This document shows, piece by piece, positions 36,990 through 45,118 of a DNA stretch of 64,000 bases; the stretch's first letter is position 1; every line of letters begins with the position of its first letter. Both the position numbers and the translations under genes were made by a program. The notes under the pieces were generated by a model that was not told the DNA's origin, made no database searches, and saw nothing but the letters and a program-made list of their open reading frames with translations. The stretch is from Gordonia hankookensis (lineage in GTDB: Bacteria > Actinomycetota > Actinomycetes > Mycobacteriales > Mycobacteriaceae), in NCBI RefSeq assembly GCF_014673215.1, contig NZ_JACWMS010000004.1, positions 310,001-374,000 of the forward strand. The letters run 5' to 3'.

Positions 36990-37173
36990 GCCCCTCCAAA
37001 CAGTGAGGGGCACGTGGATTGAATGTGATGAAGATCACGCCGATCTGCAGGGTTCTGGGTAACGAATTGCACCGGTCACGACGTTGTAGAGACGCCGCCG
37101 GCAAGACAATCCCGGCGGGCTCGCGCACCTAGGTTTGTTCGGTCACAAGCCGACATCCGAGAGCGCCCCTCAC
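36990..37173 (+). promoter_or_regulatory. Long structured 5' leader of the DUF4193 gene
   Basis: GCCCCTC (36990-36996) pairs with GAGGGGC (37005-37011) in a hairpin at the very 5' end. The same downstream arm, as GTGAGGGGC (37003-37011), is also complementary over nine bases to GCCCCTCAC (37165-37173), 26 bases before the ATG, so two exclusive folds are possible. TGTGATGAAGATCACG (37024-37039) matches the CRP pattern TGTGA-N6-TCACA in nine of ten bases. No known riboswitch class is recognised. This leader fills most of the 442-bp gap between cei and DUF4193. Confidence 0.45.
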
Positions 37174-37198
37174 ACTCTCTCAATAGGTAAGGCACACA

Positions 37199-37498
37199 AT
37201 GGCTACTGATTACGATGCGCCACGACGCACAGAGACCGAGGACATCAGCGAGGACTCCCTCGAGGAGTTGAAAGCGCGACGCAGCGAAGCCCAGTCCTCG
37301 GCCGTCGACGTCGATGAGAGCGACACCGCCGAATCGTTCGAGCTGCCCGGTGCGGATCTCTCGGGCGAGGAACTGTCGGTCCGGGTGATCCCCAAGCAGG
37401 CCGACGAGTTCACTTGCACAAGTTGCTTTCTCGTCTACCACCGCAGCCGGCTCGCCCGTGAGAACGGCAATTCGATGATCTGCGTGGACTGCGCCTGA
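37199..37498 (+). CDS. DUF4193 protein, RNA-polymerase-associated type (Rv2699-like)
   Basis: 99 aa. A strongly acidic N-terminal half (DISEDSLEELKARRSE) and a C-terminal zinc ribbon with CTSC and CVDC. It is universally conserved in Mycobacteriales and Streptomyces, always small and next to dut or sigA genes. The biochemical role is not known to me. ATG 37199 is preceded by AGGTAAGG. It has its own strong promoter and a long leader, unusual for a 99-aa protein. Confidence 0.9.
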   Translation: MATDYDAPRRTETEDISEDSLEELKARRSEAQSSAVDVDESDTAESFELPGADLSGEELSVRVIPKQADEFTCTSCFLVYHRSRLARENGNSMICVDCA

Positions 37499-37510
37499 CG
37501 AACTGATGAG

Positions 37511-37542
37511 GGAGGCGGGTCGTCGATACCGACCCCGCCTCC
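37511..37542. terminator. Terminator between DUF4193 and DUF3093
   Basis: GGAGGCGGG (37511-37519) and CCCGCCTCC (37534-37542) are 9-bp perfect arms with a 14-base loop, between two convergent stops. It should act on both strands. Confidence 0.75.
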
Positions 37543-37546
37543 ACGC

Positions 37547-38131
37547 TCAGTCGGCGATACCCGCCTCGGCTGCCGCGTCGGGTAGGTCGAGAGCGGCCAG
37601 CAGCGCCGACGGATCCCGGGTGGACACGAGCCAATACGGTGTCGGGTCATCGGGATCGTCGAGCACCAGCAGCACCATCGTCTTGACCCATGCCTTGTGC
37701 ATGAGGAATGCGGCCGGATCGAGCTGGCGACCCAGTGCTGCACTCTTGGCCGTCGCGGGCACGGTCGCCCCGCGTGCGATGACCGCCCGCGGCAGGCGGG
37801 CGCGACCGGCGTGGAGTTCACGATCCGAGCTCACCCGGACCGACGCGCGGCCGAGCGACCACAGCATCCATGCGCACAGCAAACCGACCGCCACGTAGCC
37901 CACCACGCTCCACGTCGCGCGGTGTGCCGACAGCTGGATCTCGTAGCCCAACACCCCCGTCACCACAGCTGCGGCCACCCACCACCACCACGGCACATGG
38001 AGGCGTTCATGGAAGCGGTCGGAACCCGAGTTGCCTTCTCCTGCCGATCGGTCTGCGCCGCCGGGGACGCCGGGATGATCGTCGCCGGACGAGGAATCGG
38101 CCGGATTCTCAGGTGATGCTGGAGGAGTCAC
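37547..38131 (-). CDS. DUF3093 membrane protein (Rv2698-like)
   Basis: 194 aa. A polar N-terminus is followed by FHERLHVPWWWWVAAAVVTGVLGYEI and a second helix WSVVGYVAVGLLCAWMLWSLG, i.e. two membrane helices. A cytosolic DUF3093 domain follows (VSSDRELHAGRARLPRAVI...). The function is unknown. GTG 38131 is six bases from TACGCT, so the message is probably leaderless, and the gene is only 22 bases from the divergent dut start. Confidence 0.85.
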   Translation of the reverse strand: MTPPASPENPADSSSGDDHPGVPGGADRSAGEGNSGSDRFHERLHVPWWWWVAAAVVTGVLGYEIQLSAHRATWSVVGYVAVGLLCAWMLWSLGRASVRVSSDRELHAGRARLPRAVIARGATVPATAKSAALGRQLDPAAFLMHKAWVKTMVLLVLDDPDDPTPYWLVSTRDPSALLAALDLPDAAAEAGIAD

Positions 38132-38137
38132 GCGACC

Positions 38138-38147
38138 AGCGTAGTCT
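38138..38147. promoter_or_regulatory. Overlapping divergent -10 elements of DUF3093 and dut
   Basis: On the plus strand AGCGTAGTCT contains TAGTCT (38142-38147), six bases before the dut GTG at 38154. Its complement contains TACGCT (38143-38138), six bases before the DUF3093 GTG at 38131. The two hexamers share the central TA, so both leaderless messages start from one 10-bp core. Confidence 0.6.
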
Positions 38148-38153
38148 GCCCTC

Positions 38154-38684
38154 GTGACGCCCAAATCCTCCACTGCGGCATCTGGCCGACCCGACCCGAT
38201 CGGGCCGCTGCGGGTCCGCCGACTCGACCCGGACATCCCGTTGCCCACCCGCGCACATCCCGGCGACGCGGGAGTCGACCTGTGTTCGACCATCGACCTC
38301 GAACTGCCGCCCGGTCGTCGTCAGATGGTGGGCACGGGCCTCGCCGTGGCCCTGCCCGTCGGCACCGTCGGGCTCGTCCATCCCCGCTCCGGGCTCGCCG
38401 CGCGGGCCGGACTCTCGATCGTCAATTCGCCCGGCACGATCGACGCCGGGTATCGCGGAGAGATCAAGGTGTGTGTCATCAATCTCGACCCCGACGAATC
38501 GATCTCGATCGCACGCGGGGACCGGATCGCCCAACTGCTCGTCCAGCGCGTCGAACTGCCGGAGCTGGTCGAGGTCGACGAGCTCGACGACACGAGTCGC
38601 GGTTCCGGGGGGTATGGCTCCAGTGGTGGCCATGCGGTGCTGGCAGAGGCCGTTCCGGAGATCGACGGGGATTCGGGTCCGTGA
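38154..38684 (+). CDS. dut: dUTP diphosphatase
   Basis: 176-aa trimeric dUTPase that hydrolyses dUTP to dUMP, keeping uracil out of DNA and feeding thymidylate synthesis. All five motifs are present: HPGDAGVDL (1), [11 protein letters not shown] (2), [16 protein letters not shown] (3), [11 protein letters not shown] (4) and [14 protein letters not shown] (5, the P-loop-like flap). GTG 38154 follows a leaderless-type -10. It is 52 bases before the DUF3710 gene on the same strand. Confidence 0.97.
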   Translation: MTPKSSTAASGRPDPIGPLRVRRLDPDIPLPTRAHPGDAGVDLCSTIDLELPPGRRQMVGTGLAVALPVGTVGLVHPRSGLAARAGLSIVNSPGTIDAGYRGEIKVCVINLDPDESISIARGDRIAQLLVQRVELPELVEVDELDDTSRGSGGYGSSGGHAVLAEAVPEIDGDSGP

Positions 38685-38736
38685 CCCGACCGACGGTCCA
38701 TCCCGACGAGCGAACACTTCCCTAGGAGTAGACGAC

Positions 38737-39561
38737 ATGGCACGAGATGAGCAGGGCGAGTTGAGGATCGGCTCGGCAGAGGGTCCGTACGACATCGAGG
38801 CCCTCGACACCCCCGCCGAGGAGCTCGAGAACTCGCATCTCGACCTGGGTTCGGTGCTGGTCCCGGTGGTCGAAGGTGGTCAGGTCACGGTGGAGATGTC
38901 CGCCGAGCACGAGCCCGAGGCCGTCTACCTGGTGACCCCGCACGGGCGGATCAGCGTCAGCGCTTTCGCTGCACCGAAGTCCCCGGGCCTCTGGCGAGAG
39001 GTCGTGACCGAGCTTGCCGCCTCGCTGCGTGACGAAGGCGCGCAGGTGGCGATCGAAGACGGCCACTGGGGACGCGAGATCATCGCAACCGTTCCCGGTG
39101 CCGCACATCGTTTCGTCGGCGTGGACGGCCCGCGATGGATGGTGCGCTGCATCGCCAGCGGGCCCGACGAGACCGCAGACGAGCTCGGCAGACTCGCCCG
39201 CGCCGTCCTGGCCGAGTCCGTGGTGCGTCGCGGTGACGACCCGCATCCGCCGAGGGACGCGCTGCCCATCGTGTTGCCCCCGGTCCTCGCCGAACAGGTC
39301 GCCGCTGCGCAGCAACAGATGCTCGACGACCAGACGCCGGTCGATGACGCGGGTGCACCGGCGGGGACCGCCGACGCGTCGGTGCCCGGTGGCGCGTTGG
39401 AGCAGGTCGCCTCGGCGACGGTGATCAGAGACGATGCCGTCCCGGCGCCCACGACAGACGAACCCGCGCCGATCGAAGAGCCCGAGGTGGCGGACGACGA
39501 GCCGATGCCGCGCTCGTCGGGGTCGGCGATGCAACGCTTCCGGCGTAACAGGCGCAGCTGA
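38737..39561 (+). CDS. DUF3710 protein (Rv2696-like)
   Basis: 274 aa. The DUF3710 body (about 15-190) carries RIGSAEGPYDIEALDTPAEE, YLVTPHGRISVSAFAAPKSPGLWREV and GVDGPRWMVRCIASGP. The C-terminal 75 residues are acidic and Ala/Pro-rich, ending in the basic SAMQRFRRNRRS. The function is unknown. It is probably cotranscribed with dut and has its own ribosome site (TAGGAG) before ATG 38737. Confidence 0.86.
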   Translation: MARDEQGELRIGSAEGPYDIEALDTPAEELENSHLDLGSVLVPVVEGGQVTVEMSAEHEPEAVYLVTPHGRISVSAFAAPKSPGLWREVVTELAASLRDEGAQVAIEDGHWGREIIATVPGAAHRFVGVDGPRWMVRCIASGPDETADELGRLARAVLAESVVRRGDDPHPPRDALPIVLPPVLAEQVAAAQQQMLDDQTPVDDAGAPAGTADASVPGGALEQVASATVIRDDAVPAPTTDEPAPIEEPEVADDEPMPRSSGSAMQRFRRNRRS

Positions 39562-39579
39562 ACCTGTCGACAGTCCAGG

Positions 39580-40290
39580 TCAGCGGATACCGAGCCACCC
39601 TCGCGCGCAACCGAATCCGAGAACGGCAGGGTTGTTTCCCCAGTCCTCGAGGGTTACCTCTGTCAACGCGGACCTCGGCGCCGCCGCCGCCCATTCCCGG
39701 CCGACCTCACCGGGGTGGACCGGGTCGTCGACGGCAGCCGTGATCGCCAACGGGGCGGTCAGAGTGGCGATCTGCGCGAGGTCGGGGGAGTGGTACCCGG
39801 CGGCCTCGGTGAGCTGATCGGTGAGGCCGGGATGCAGCGCCCGCCAGGAGCGACTCAATTCGGCCGCCAGCCACTCGGGACTCGATGCGGCCATCGCGAC
39901 GATGGTCGGTTCGAGGCCGTCGGCGACGAGCGCGCCCGCCGTCGCGCGGGCGCTCCATGCCGCAGGTGCGGCGTCCGGGTCGCCGGTCCAGGCGGGCAGA
40001 GCCGCCCACACCCCGGCGCACGGGCTGCGCAGCGCCCAGGAGAGCGCGATGGCGGCACCGATGGACACACCGCCGACGATGAGCGGACCGGCGCTCCCCG
40101 CGATCTCGTCGAGACGCCTGAGATGCCCCTCGACCAGGTTCTCCGACGGTTCGAGCGCGATCAGTGTGAGACCGATCTCATCGGCGGCGGGCCCGAAGGC
40201 GCGGTGCACGTAGTCGGCATCGGAGCCCGTACCGGGCATGGCCACGATCGTTGTCGGCACCCTCCGATCCGACCCTGCTGTACCGGGCAT
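39580..40290 (-). CDS. Alpha/beta hydrolase (Rv2695-like)
   Basis: 236-aa small alpha/beta hydrolase. The oxyanion segment is VAMPGTGSDADYV. The nucleophile elbow is GGVSIGAAIALSWAL (G-x-S-x-G), the acid is probably in AAVDDPVHPG, and the expected late His is not obvious: LTEVTLEDWGNNPAVLG lacks one, so activity is uncertain. The substrate is unknown. CATGAT lies six bases before ATG 40290, suggesting a leaderless message. It lies in the conserved dut-ceoC interval and converges with DUF3710. Confidence 0.8.
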   Translation of the reverse strand: MPGTAGSDRRVPTTIVAMPGTGSDADYVHRAFGPAADEIGLTLIALEPSENLVEGHLRRLDEIAGSAGPLIVGGVSIGAAIALSWALRSPCAGVWAALPAWTGDPDAAPAAWSARATAGALVADGLEPTIVAMAASSPEWLAAELSRSWRALHPGLTDQLTEAAGYHSPDLAQIATLTAPLAITAAVDDPVHPGEVGREWAAAAPRSALTEVTLEDWGNNPAVLGFGCARGWLGIR

Positions 40291-40406
40291 GTCATGATCA
40301 TGCCCGACGTTGAACAGGGAGCAAGAAGAGGATTACGCTGGCGGGTGCGAGCAGGGCTTTCAGCCCGGCCCACTTCGCCTCGCAACAAGTCACCCAGGAG
40401 GGTGTG

Positions 40407-40784
40407 ATGGCTACCACCGGTTATCTCAAACGGTTGACGCGCCGGTTGACCGAAGATCTCGGAGATGCCGACGCCGTACAGATCGCGGAGGAGTCGCGTG
40501 CCACGGGTGCGCAACGCGCCGCGGAGTGTTGTCGTGGCGATGAGGTCACGATGCACGGTGAGCTGCGCGCGGTGGAGACCTGTTCGCGGTCCGCGAAGGT
40601 AGGGGTGAAGGCGGAGTTCTTCGATGGTTCCGACACCGTCGTACTCAAATGGCTCGGTCGGAACCGGATCCCCGGGATCGAACCCGGCCGGAAGCTGACC
40701 GTACGGGGTCGGCTGGCCGAGCACGACGGCACCAAGGTGATCTACAACCCGTACTACGAACTCTATGGCTCAGACGACGAATGA
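40407..40784 (+). CDS. OB-fold nucleic-acid-binding protein (Rv2694-like)
   Basis: 125 aa. An N-terminal helical stretch (LKRLTRRLTEDLGDADAVQIAEES) precedes an OB-fold (about 50-120: EVTMHGELRAVETCSRSAKVGVKAEFFDGSDTVVLKWLGRNRIPGIEPGRKLTVRGRLAEHDGTKVIYNPYYEL), similar to RecG-wedge OB proteins. RNA or DNA binding is inferred. CAGGAGGG precedes ATG 40407. Its 3' end overlaps the DUF3159 start by 20 bases, so the two are coupled. Confidence 0.84.
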   Translation: MATTGYLKRLTRRLTEDLGDADAVQIAEESRATGAQRAAECCRGDEVTMHGELRAVETCSRSAKVGVKAEFFDGSDTVVLKWLGRNRIPGIEPGRKLTVRGRLAEHDGTKVIYNPYYELYGSDDE

Positions 40785-41535
40785 TCCGTCGGCCGGTGGC
40801 CCTGCCGATGACGCAGTCGGCGCCCACCGCCGACCGGACGGTGTCGACGAATCCACCGACGATGACCCAACACCCGCGCCGACGATTCTCGAGCAGATGG
40901 GCGGGGTCTCCGGCCTGATCTACTCGACGGTGCCGATCGTGGTGTTCGTCCCCGTCAATGCGGTGTGGGGTCTCACGGCCGCGATGATCGCAGCCCTGGC
41001 CGTCGCCGTCGCGATCTTCTGCGTGCGTCTCGTGCGCCGCGAGCCCCTCAACCCGGCCATCTCGGGTCTGATCGGTGTCGCGATCTGCGTCTTCATCGCG
41101 CATCGGGTCGGAGATGCCAAGGGCTACTTCCTTTTCGGCATCTGGACGACCCTCGCGTACGCCGTGGTCTTCGTGGCGTCGATCGTGGTCCGATGGCCGT
41201 TGGTCGGCGTCGCATGGAACCTCATCAGCGGCGAGGGCATGGCGTGGCGCAAGCATCGAAAGACCCTGCTCGCCTACGACATCGCCACCGCGTTCTGGGC
41301 GCTGGTGTTCCTCGCCCGATACCTGACCCAGTCCGAACTCTATGACCACGGCAGCACCGGATGGCTCGCCGTCGCGCGCATCTCCATGGGCTGGCCGTTG
41401 ACCGCGCTCGCAGTGCTGGCAACCGTTCTGCTGGTCCGGCGCGCGACGAGGGAAGAGGATCGGATGGAGATCCCCGACGATGCCGCCGGAGGCGATCGGG
41501 ATGGTGCAGGGATCAGCGACAACCCACTGCGCTGA
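40765..41535 (+). CDS. DUF3159 integral membrane protein (Rv2693-like)
   Basis: 256 aa. A polar N-terminus precedes about five to six membrane helices (for example VSGLIYSTVPIVVFVPVNAVWG, AAMIAALAVAVAIFCVRLV, AISGLIGVAICVFIA and WPLTALAVLATVLLV) with conserved GDAKGYFLFGIW and WRKHRKTLLAYD loops. The function is unknown; the place between the OB-fold gene and ceoC is conserved. The start ATG 40765 lies inside the OB-fold gene. Confidence 0.84.
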   Translation: MAQTTNDPSAGGPADDAVGAHRRPDGVDESTDDDPTPAPTILEQMGGVSGLIYSTVPIVVFVPVNAVWGLTAAMIAALAVAVAIFCVRLVRREPLNPAISGLIGVAICVFIAHRVGDAKGYFLFGIWTTLAYAVVFVASIVVRWPLVGVAWNLISGEGMAWRKHRKTLLAYDIATAFWALVFLARYLTQSELYDHGSTGWLAVARISMGWPLTALAVLATVLLVRRATREEDRMEIPDDAAGGDRDGAGISDNPLR

Positions 41536-41612
41536 CCCGCGGCGCTCCTGACGTCCTGCCCACGACGATCGCGGTTCGGCGGTTCAGTGGGTCTGCCTCA
41601 GGGGCATCTGCC

Positions 41613-42272
41613 TCAATGGATCTGCATCGCCTCGTGCAGTGCGGGCTCGGCTTCGGCGGGTGCGATGAACACCAGCTCGTCGCCGCCCTCGATGGCGTCG
41701 TCGCTCTGCGGCACGATCACCCGGCCGCCCCGCAGGATGGTGACGAGTGCCACATCCCGGGGGAGCTCGAGCTTCCGTACCGGCTTGCCGGCCAACGGTG
41801 TGTTCGGCGGCAGGGTGAGCTCGACGAGGTTGGCCTGCCCCTGACGGAACGTCATCAGGCGGACCAGATCGCCGACCGAGACCGCCTCTTCGACCAGGGA
41901 TGCGAGGATGCGTGGCGTCGAGACCGCGACGTCGACGCCCCAGTCGTCGTCGAAGAGCCATTCGTTGCGCGGATCGTTGACCCGCGCCACCACCCGGTTG
42001 ACCGCGAATTCGGTTTTCGCGAGCAGGCTCACGACGAGATTGGCCTTGTCGTCACCGGTCGCCGCGACCATCACGTCGAACGTCTGCAGTGACGCCTGCT
42101 CGAGATTGCTCAGCTCGCAGGCGTCGGCCTGCACCCACGTCGCCTCCCGCACCGACTCACGATCGATGTGGGACGGGTTGCGCTCGAAGAGGGTGACCTC
42201 GTGGGAATTGAGCAGGAGCTCACGGGCGATCGAGCGCCCGACTGCGCCGGCACCGGCGATGGCGACCTTCAT
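41613..42272 (-). CDS. ceoC: TrkA-family potassium-uptake regulator CeoC
   Basis: 219-aa RCK/TrkA protein. The N-terminal NAD(H)-binding Rossmann domain starts MKVAIAGAGAVGRSIARELL (GAGAVG), with VMVAATGDDKANLVVSLLAK. The C-terminal TrkA_C domain is about 135-215. It should sit on the cytosolic face of a K+ transporter and gate it. ATG 42272 starts just 19 bases after the ceoB stop, so the two are one operon, as in Rv2692-Rv2691. The divergent KimA-like gene is a likely partner. Confidence 0.92.
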   Translation of the reverse strand: MKVAIAGAGAVGRSIARELLLNSHEVTLFERNPSHIDRESVREATWVQADACELSNLEQASLQTFDVMVAATGDDKANLVVSLLAKTEFAVNRVVARVNDPRNEWLFDDDWGVDVAVSTPRILASLVEEAVSVGDLVRLMTFRQGQANLVELTLPPNTPLAGKPVRKLELPRDVALVTILRGGRVIVPQSDDAIEGGDELVFIAPAEAEPALHEAMQIH

Positions 42273-42291
42273 CGTGTGTTCTCTCTCACCC

Positions 42292-42963
42292 TCAGTCAGA
42301 CGTGGTGTACGGAGCGCGTGCGGTTGCACGGGCATTGACGAGATTGTCGATCAGTGTGGCGGCGTAGATGACATCTTCTTGTTGGAGAACGGTTTTCATG
42401 TCCGGGAGTATCGGGCGGCCGAGCCGGGTGAGGAACGCGATCCGGGCGCCGGTCTCCTCCTGGAACTTCCCGACGGTCACGCCGATCCATGTCTCGTCGA
42501 TGTCGAGTTGGGCGATGGCCAGGGTTCCCGACGGATCTCGCCACGCAGTGGTCGTCGAGGTCTCCCCGAGAGCCGAGACGAAGCGTTCGGTCGTCCACGG
42601 CACGGTCGCCACGGTCGGGATGCCCAGTCGTTCGTAGACCTCGGCGCGCTTGGCGTCGTAGATGCGCGCCACGACCCGTTCCACGCCGAATGTCTCGCGG
42701 GCGACACGTGCCGCGATGATGTTGGAGTTGTCGCCCGAGGAGACCGCGGCAAACGCGTCGGCGGTCTCGATCCCGGCCCGTGTCAGGACATCCCGGTCGA
42801 ATCCGACGCCGATCACGGTGGTGCCGCGAAAATCGGGGCCCAGCCGGACGAAGGCCGAATGGTCGCGATCGATGACCGCCACGGTGTGGCCGCGCTTCTG
42901 CATCGCCATCGCCAGCGACGACCCGACGCGCCCGCACCCCATGATGACTACCTGCACGTTCAT
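42292..42963 (-). CDS. ceoB: TrkA-family potassium-uptake regulator CeoB
   Basis: 223-aa RCK/TrkA protein, paralogous to CeoC. The Rossmann domain is MNVQVVIMGCGRVGSSLAMA, with AAVSSGDNSNIIAARVARETFGVERVVARIYDAKRAEVYERLGIPTVATVPWTTE, almost identical in layout to mycobacterial CeoB. It also ends in a TrkA_C domain. ATG 42963 is used; GTG 42972, which lies inside GGAGAGG, is possible. It is divergent from the APC permease. Confidence 0.92.
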   Translation of the reverse strand: MNVQVVIMGCGRVGSSLAMAMQKRGHTVAVIDRDHSAFVRLGPDFRGTTVIGVGFDRDVLTRAGIETADAFAAVSSGDNSNIIAARVARETFGVERVVARIYDAKRAEVYERLGIPTVATVPWTTERFVSALGETSTTTAWRDPSGTLAIAQLDIDETWIGVTVGKFQEETGARIAFLTRLGRPILPDMKTVLQQEDVIYAATLIDNLVNARATARAPYTTSD

Positions 42964-43093
42964 CCTCTCCACGGCGCTTGTGCCCGAGTCGGTGCCCCGC
43001 GCGGTACGCGCTGGACGCATCGAACCTACCCGCACGGGGTGCCCTCGCGCGCCGGACCTCCGGCCCCTTGTGGCCTTTGTCTACTACACGCTC

Positions 43094-43106
43094 TAGTGTT
43101 GCCTGG
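43094..43106 (+). promoter_or_regulatory. -10 element for a leaderless kimA-like message
   Basis: TAGTGT (43094-43099) lies six bases before the GTG start at 43106. Confidence 0.5.
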
Positions 43107-45118
43107 TGTCCACCGTGTCCAAGGTGTCCGTGGCGACAAAACGTCTGCTGCTCGGCCGCCCGTTCCGTAGCGACAAACTGGGTCACACCCTGTTGCCCAA
43201 GCGCATCGCGCTTCCCGTGTTCGCCTCCGACGCGATGTCGTCGGTGGCCTACGCGCCGCAGGAGATCTTCCTCGTCCTGTCCGTCGCGGGTCTGAGCGCG
43301 CTGGCCTTCACCCCGTGGGTGGCCCTGGCCGTCGCCGTGGTGATGGTGGTCGTCGTGGCCAGCTACCGGCAGAACGTCCACGCGTATCCATCCGGCGGCG
43401 GCGACTACGAGGTGGCCACCGTCAACCTCGGCCCCAATGCGGGTCTGACGGTGGGCAGTGCGCTGCTGGTCGACTACGTCCTCACGGTTGCGGTGTCGAT
43501 CTCGTCGGCAGCGGAGAACATCGGCTCGGCGATCCCGTTCGTGTCCCAGCACCGGGTGTGGTTCTGCGTCGCGGCGATCGTCCTGATGGCCGCCGTGAAC
43601 CTGCGCGGTATCAAGGAGTCGGGCTCGGTGCTCGCCATCCCGACGTATGCGTTCATCGTCGGTGTTCTCGCCATGCTCATCTGGGGATTCGTCGAGCTGT
43701 ACATCCTCGACGAGCCGGTCCGGTCGGAGGCCGCGGATTTCGGCATCAGGGCCGAGCAAGATCACCTTGCCGGGATCGCCTTCGTCTTCCTGATCGCGCG
43801 GGCGTTCTCGTCGGGCTGTGCCGCGCTCACCGGTGTGGAGGCCATCAGCAACGGAGTGCCTGCCTTCCGTAAGCCGAAGTCCCGCAACGCGGCGACGACG
43901 CTGTTCCTGCTCGGTGCGTTCTCCATCACCTTGCTGCTCGGTATCGTCCTGCTCGCCCAGCGCATCGGCGCGAAGTATGTGATGAACCCGGCCACCGACC
44001 TGGTCGGCGCACCCCCGGGATACCAGCAGAAGGCGATGATCGCCCAGCTCGCCCACGCGGTCTTCCATTCGTTCACGCCCGGTTTCTACTTCGTCGCGAC
44101 GGCGACCGCCCTCATCCTGTTGCTGGCCGCGAACACCGCGTTCAACGGGTTCCCGGTGCTCGGCTCGGTGCTCGCCCAGGATCGCTTCCTGCCGCGGCAG
44201 CTGCACACCCGCGGAGATCGCCTCGCGTTCAGCAACGGAATCCTGTTCCTGGCCCTGGCGGCCATCATCTTCGTGGTGGCCTTCGGGGCTCAGGTCACCT
44301 CGCTGATCCAGCTCTACATCGTCGGCGTGTTCGTGTCGTTCACCCTCAGCCAGACCGGCATGGTGCGGCATTGGACGCGGCATCTACGCACCGAGACCGA
44401 CCCGCGGGCCCGGCGGCGGATGATGCAGTCGCGGGTGATCAACTCGATCGGCCTGGTGATGACGGCCACCGTCCTGGTGGTGGTGCTGATCACGAAATTC
44501 CGTGCCGGCGCGTGGATCGCGATCCTGGCGATGGTGGCCCTCTTCGTGATCATGAAGCTCATCCACCGGCACTATGCGACCGTGCAACACGAACTCGAAC
44601 TCGAGGAAGACGAACCGGTGCTGCCCAGCCGGACACACTCGATCGTCTTGGTGTCGACGCTGCACCTGGCCACGAAACGCGCGGTTCTCTACGCCCGCGC
44701 CACCCGGCCCGACGCCCTCGAGGCGATCACGGTGAACGTCGACGACCGCGACACCCGCAAGCTGGTGTCGCAGTGGGAGGCGAGCAACATCACCGTGCCG
44801 CTCAAGGTGATCGCCTCGCCATATCGTGAGATCACTCGTCCGGTCATCGAATACGTCCGTCGGGTCCGGCGCGAGTCACCCCGGGACGTCATCACCGTGT
44901 TCATCCCCGAGTACGTGGTGGGGCACTGGTGGGAGCAGATCCTCCACAATCAATCGGCCCTGCGTCTCAAGGGACGTCTGCTCTTCGAGCCCGGGGTGAT
45001 GGTGACCTCCGTCCCGTGGCAGCTGACGTCGTCGGATCGCCTGAAGAATCGCGATCTCGCATATTCGGCTCCCGGTGATACCCGCCGTGCCCTCGGTGGC
45101 GACTCGGATCAACCGTGA
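43106..45118 (+). CDS. APC-superfamily permease, KimA-like K+ importer (Rv2690-like)
   Basis: 670 aa, twelve predicted membrane helices and a soluble C-terminal domain of about 150 residues. Segments closely resemble Bacillus subtilis KimA: SYRQNVHAYPSGGGDYEVA, GSALLVDYVLTVAVSISSA, AFSSGCAALTGVEAISNGVPAF, GDRLAFSNGILFLAL, FVSFTLSQTGM and HNQSALRLKGRLLF. KimA is a high-affinity K+/H+ symporter, so K+ import is the best call although most annotations say only amino-acid permease. It is divergent from ceoB-ceoC, and its stop overlaps the methyltransferase start (GTGA). Confidence 0.85.
   Translation: MSTVSKVSVATKRLLLGRPFRSDKLGHTLLPKRIALPVFASDAMSSVAYAPQEIFLVLSVAGLSALAFTPWVALAVAVVMVVVVASYRQNVHAYPSGGGDYEVATVNLGPNAGLTVGSALLVDYVLTVAVSISSAAENIGSAIPFVSQHRVWFCVAAIVLMAAVNLRGIKESGSVLAIPTYAFIVGVLAMLIWGFVELYILDEPVRSEAADFGIRAEQDHLAGIAFVFLIARAFSSGCAALTGVEAISNGVPAFRKPKSRNAATTLFLLGAFSITLLLGIVLLAQRIGAKYVMNPATDLVGAPPGYQQKAMIAQLAHAVFHSFTPGFYFVATATALILLLAANTAFNGFPVLGSVLAQDRFLPRQLHTRGDRLAFSNGILFLALAAIIFVVAFGAQVTSLIQLYIVGVFVSFTLSQTGMVRHWTRHLRTETDPRARRRMMQSRVINSIGLVMTATVLVVVLITKFRAGAWIAILAMVALFVIMKLIHRHYATVQHELELEEDEPVLPSRTHSIVLVSTLHLATKRAVLYARATRPDALEAITVNVDDRDTRKLVSQWEASNITVPLKVIASPYREITRPVIEYVRRVRRESPRDVITVFIPEYVVGHWWEQILHNQSALRLKGRLLFEPGVMVTSVPWQLTSSDRLKNRDLAYSAPGDTRRALGGDSDQP

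Noticed and set aside
42296..44383. Long open frame on the minus strand (695 codons) across the KimA-like gene
   Set aside because: It runs antisense to a permease with clear motifs, its translation is Arg/His/Gly/Asp-rich without domains, and such frames are expected at high GC.
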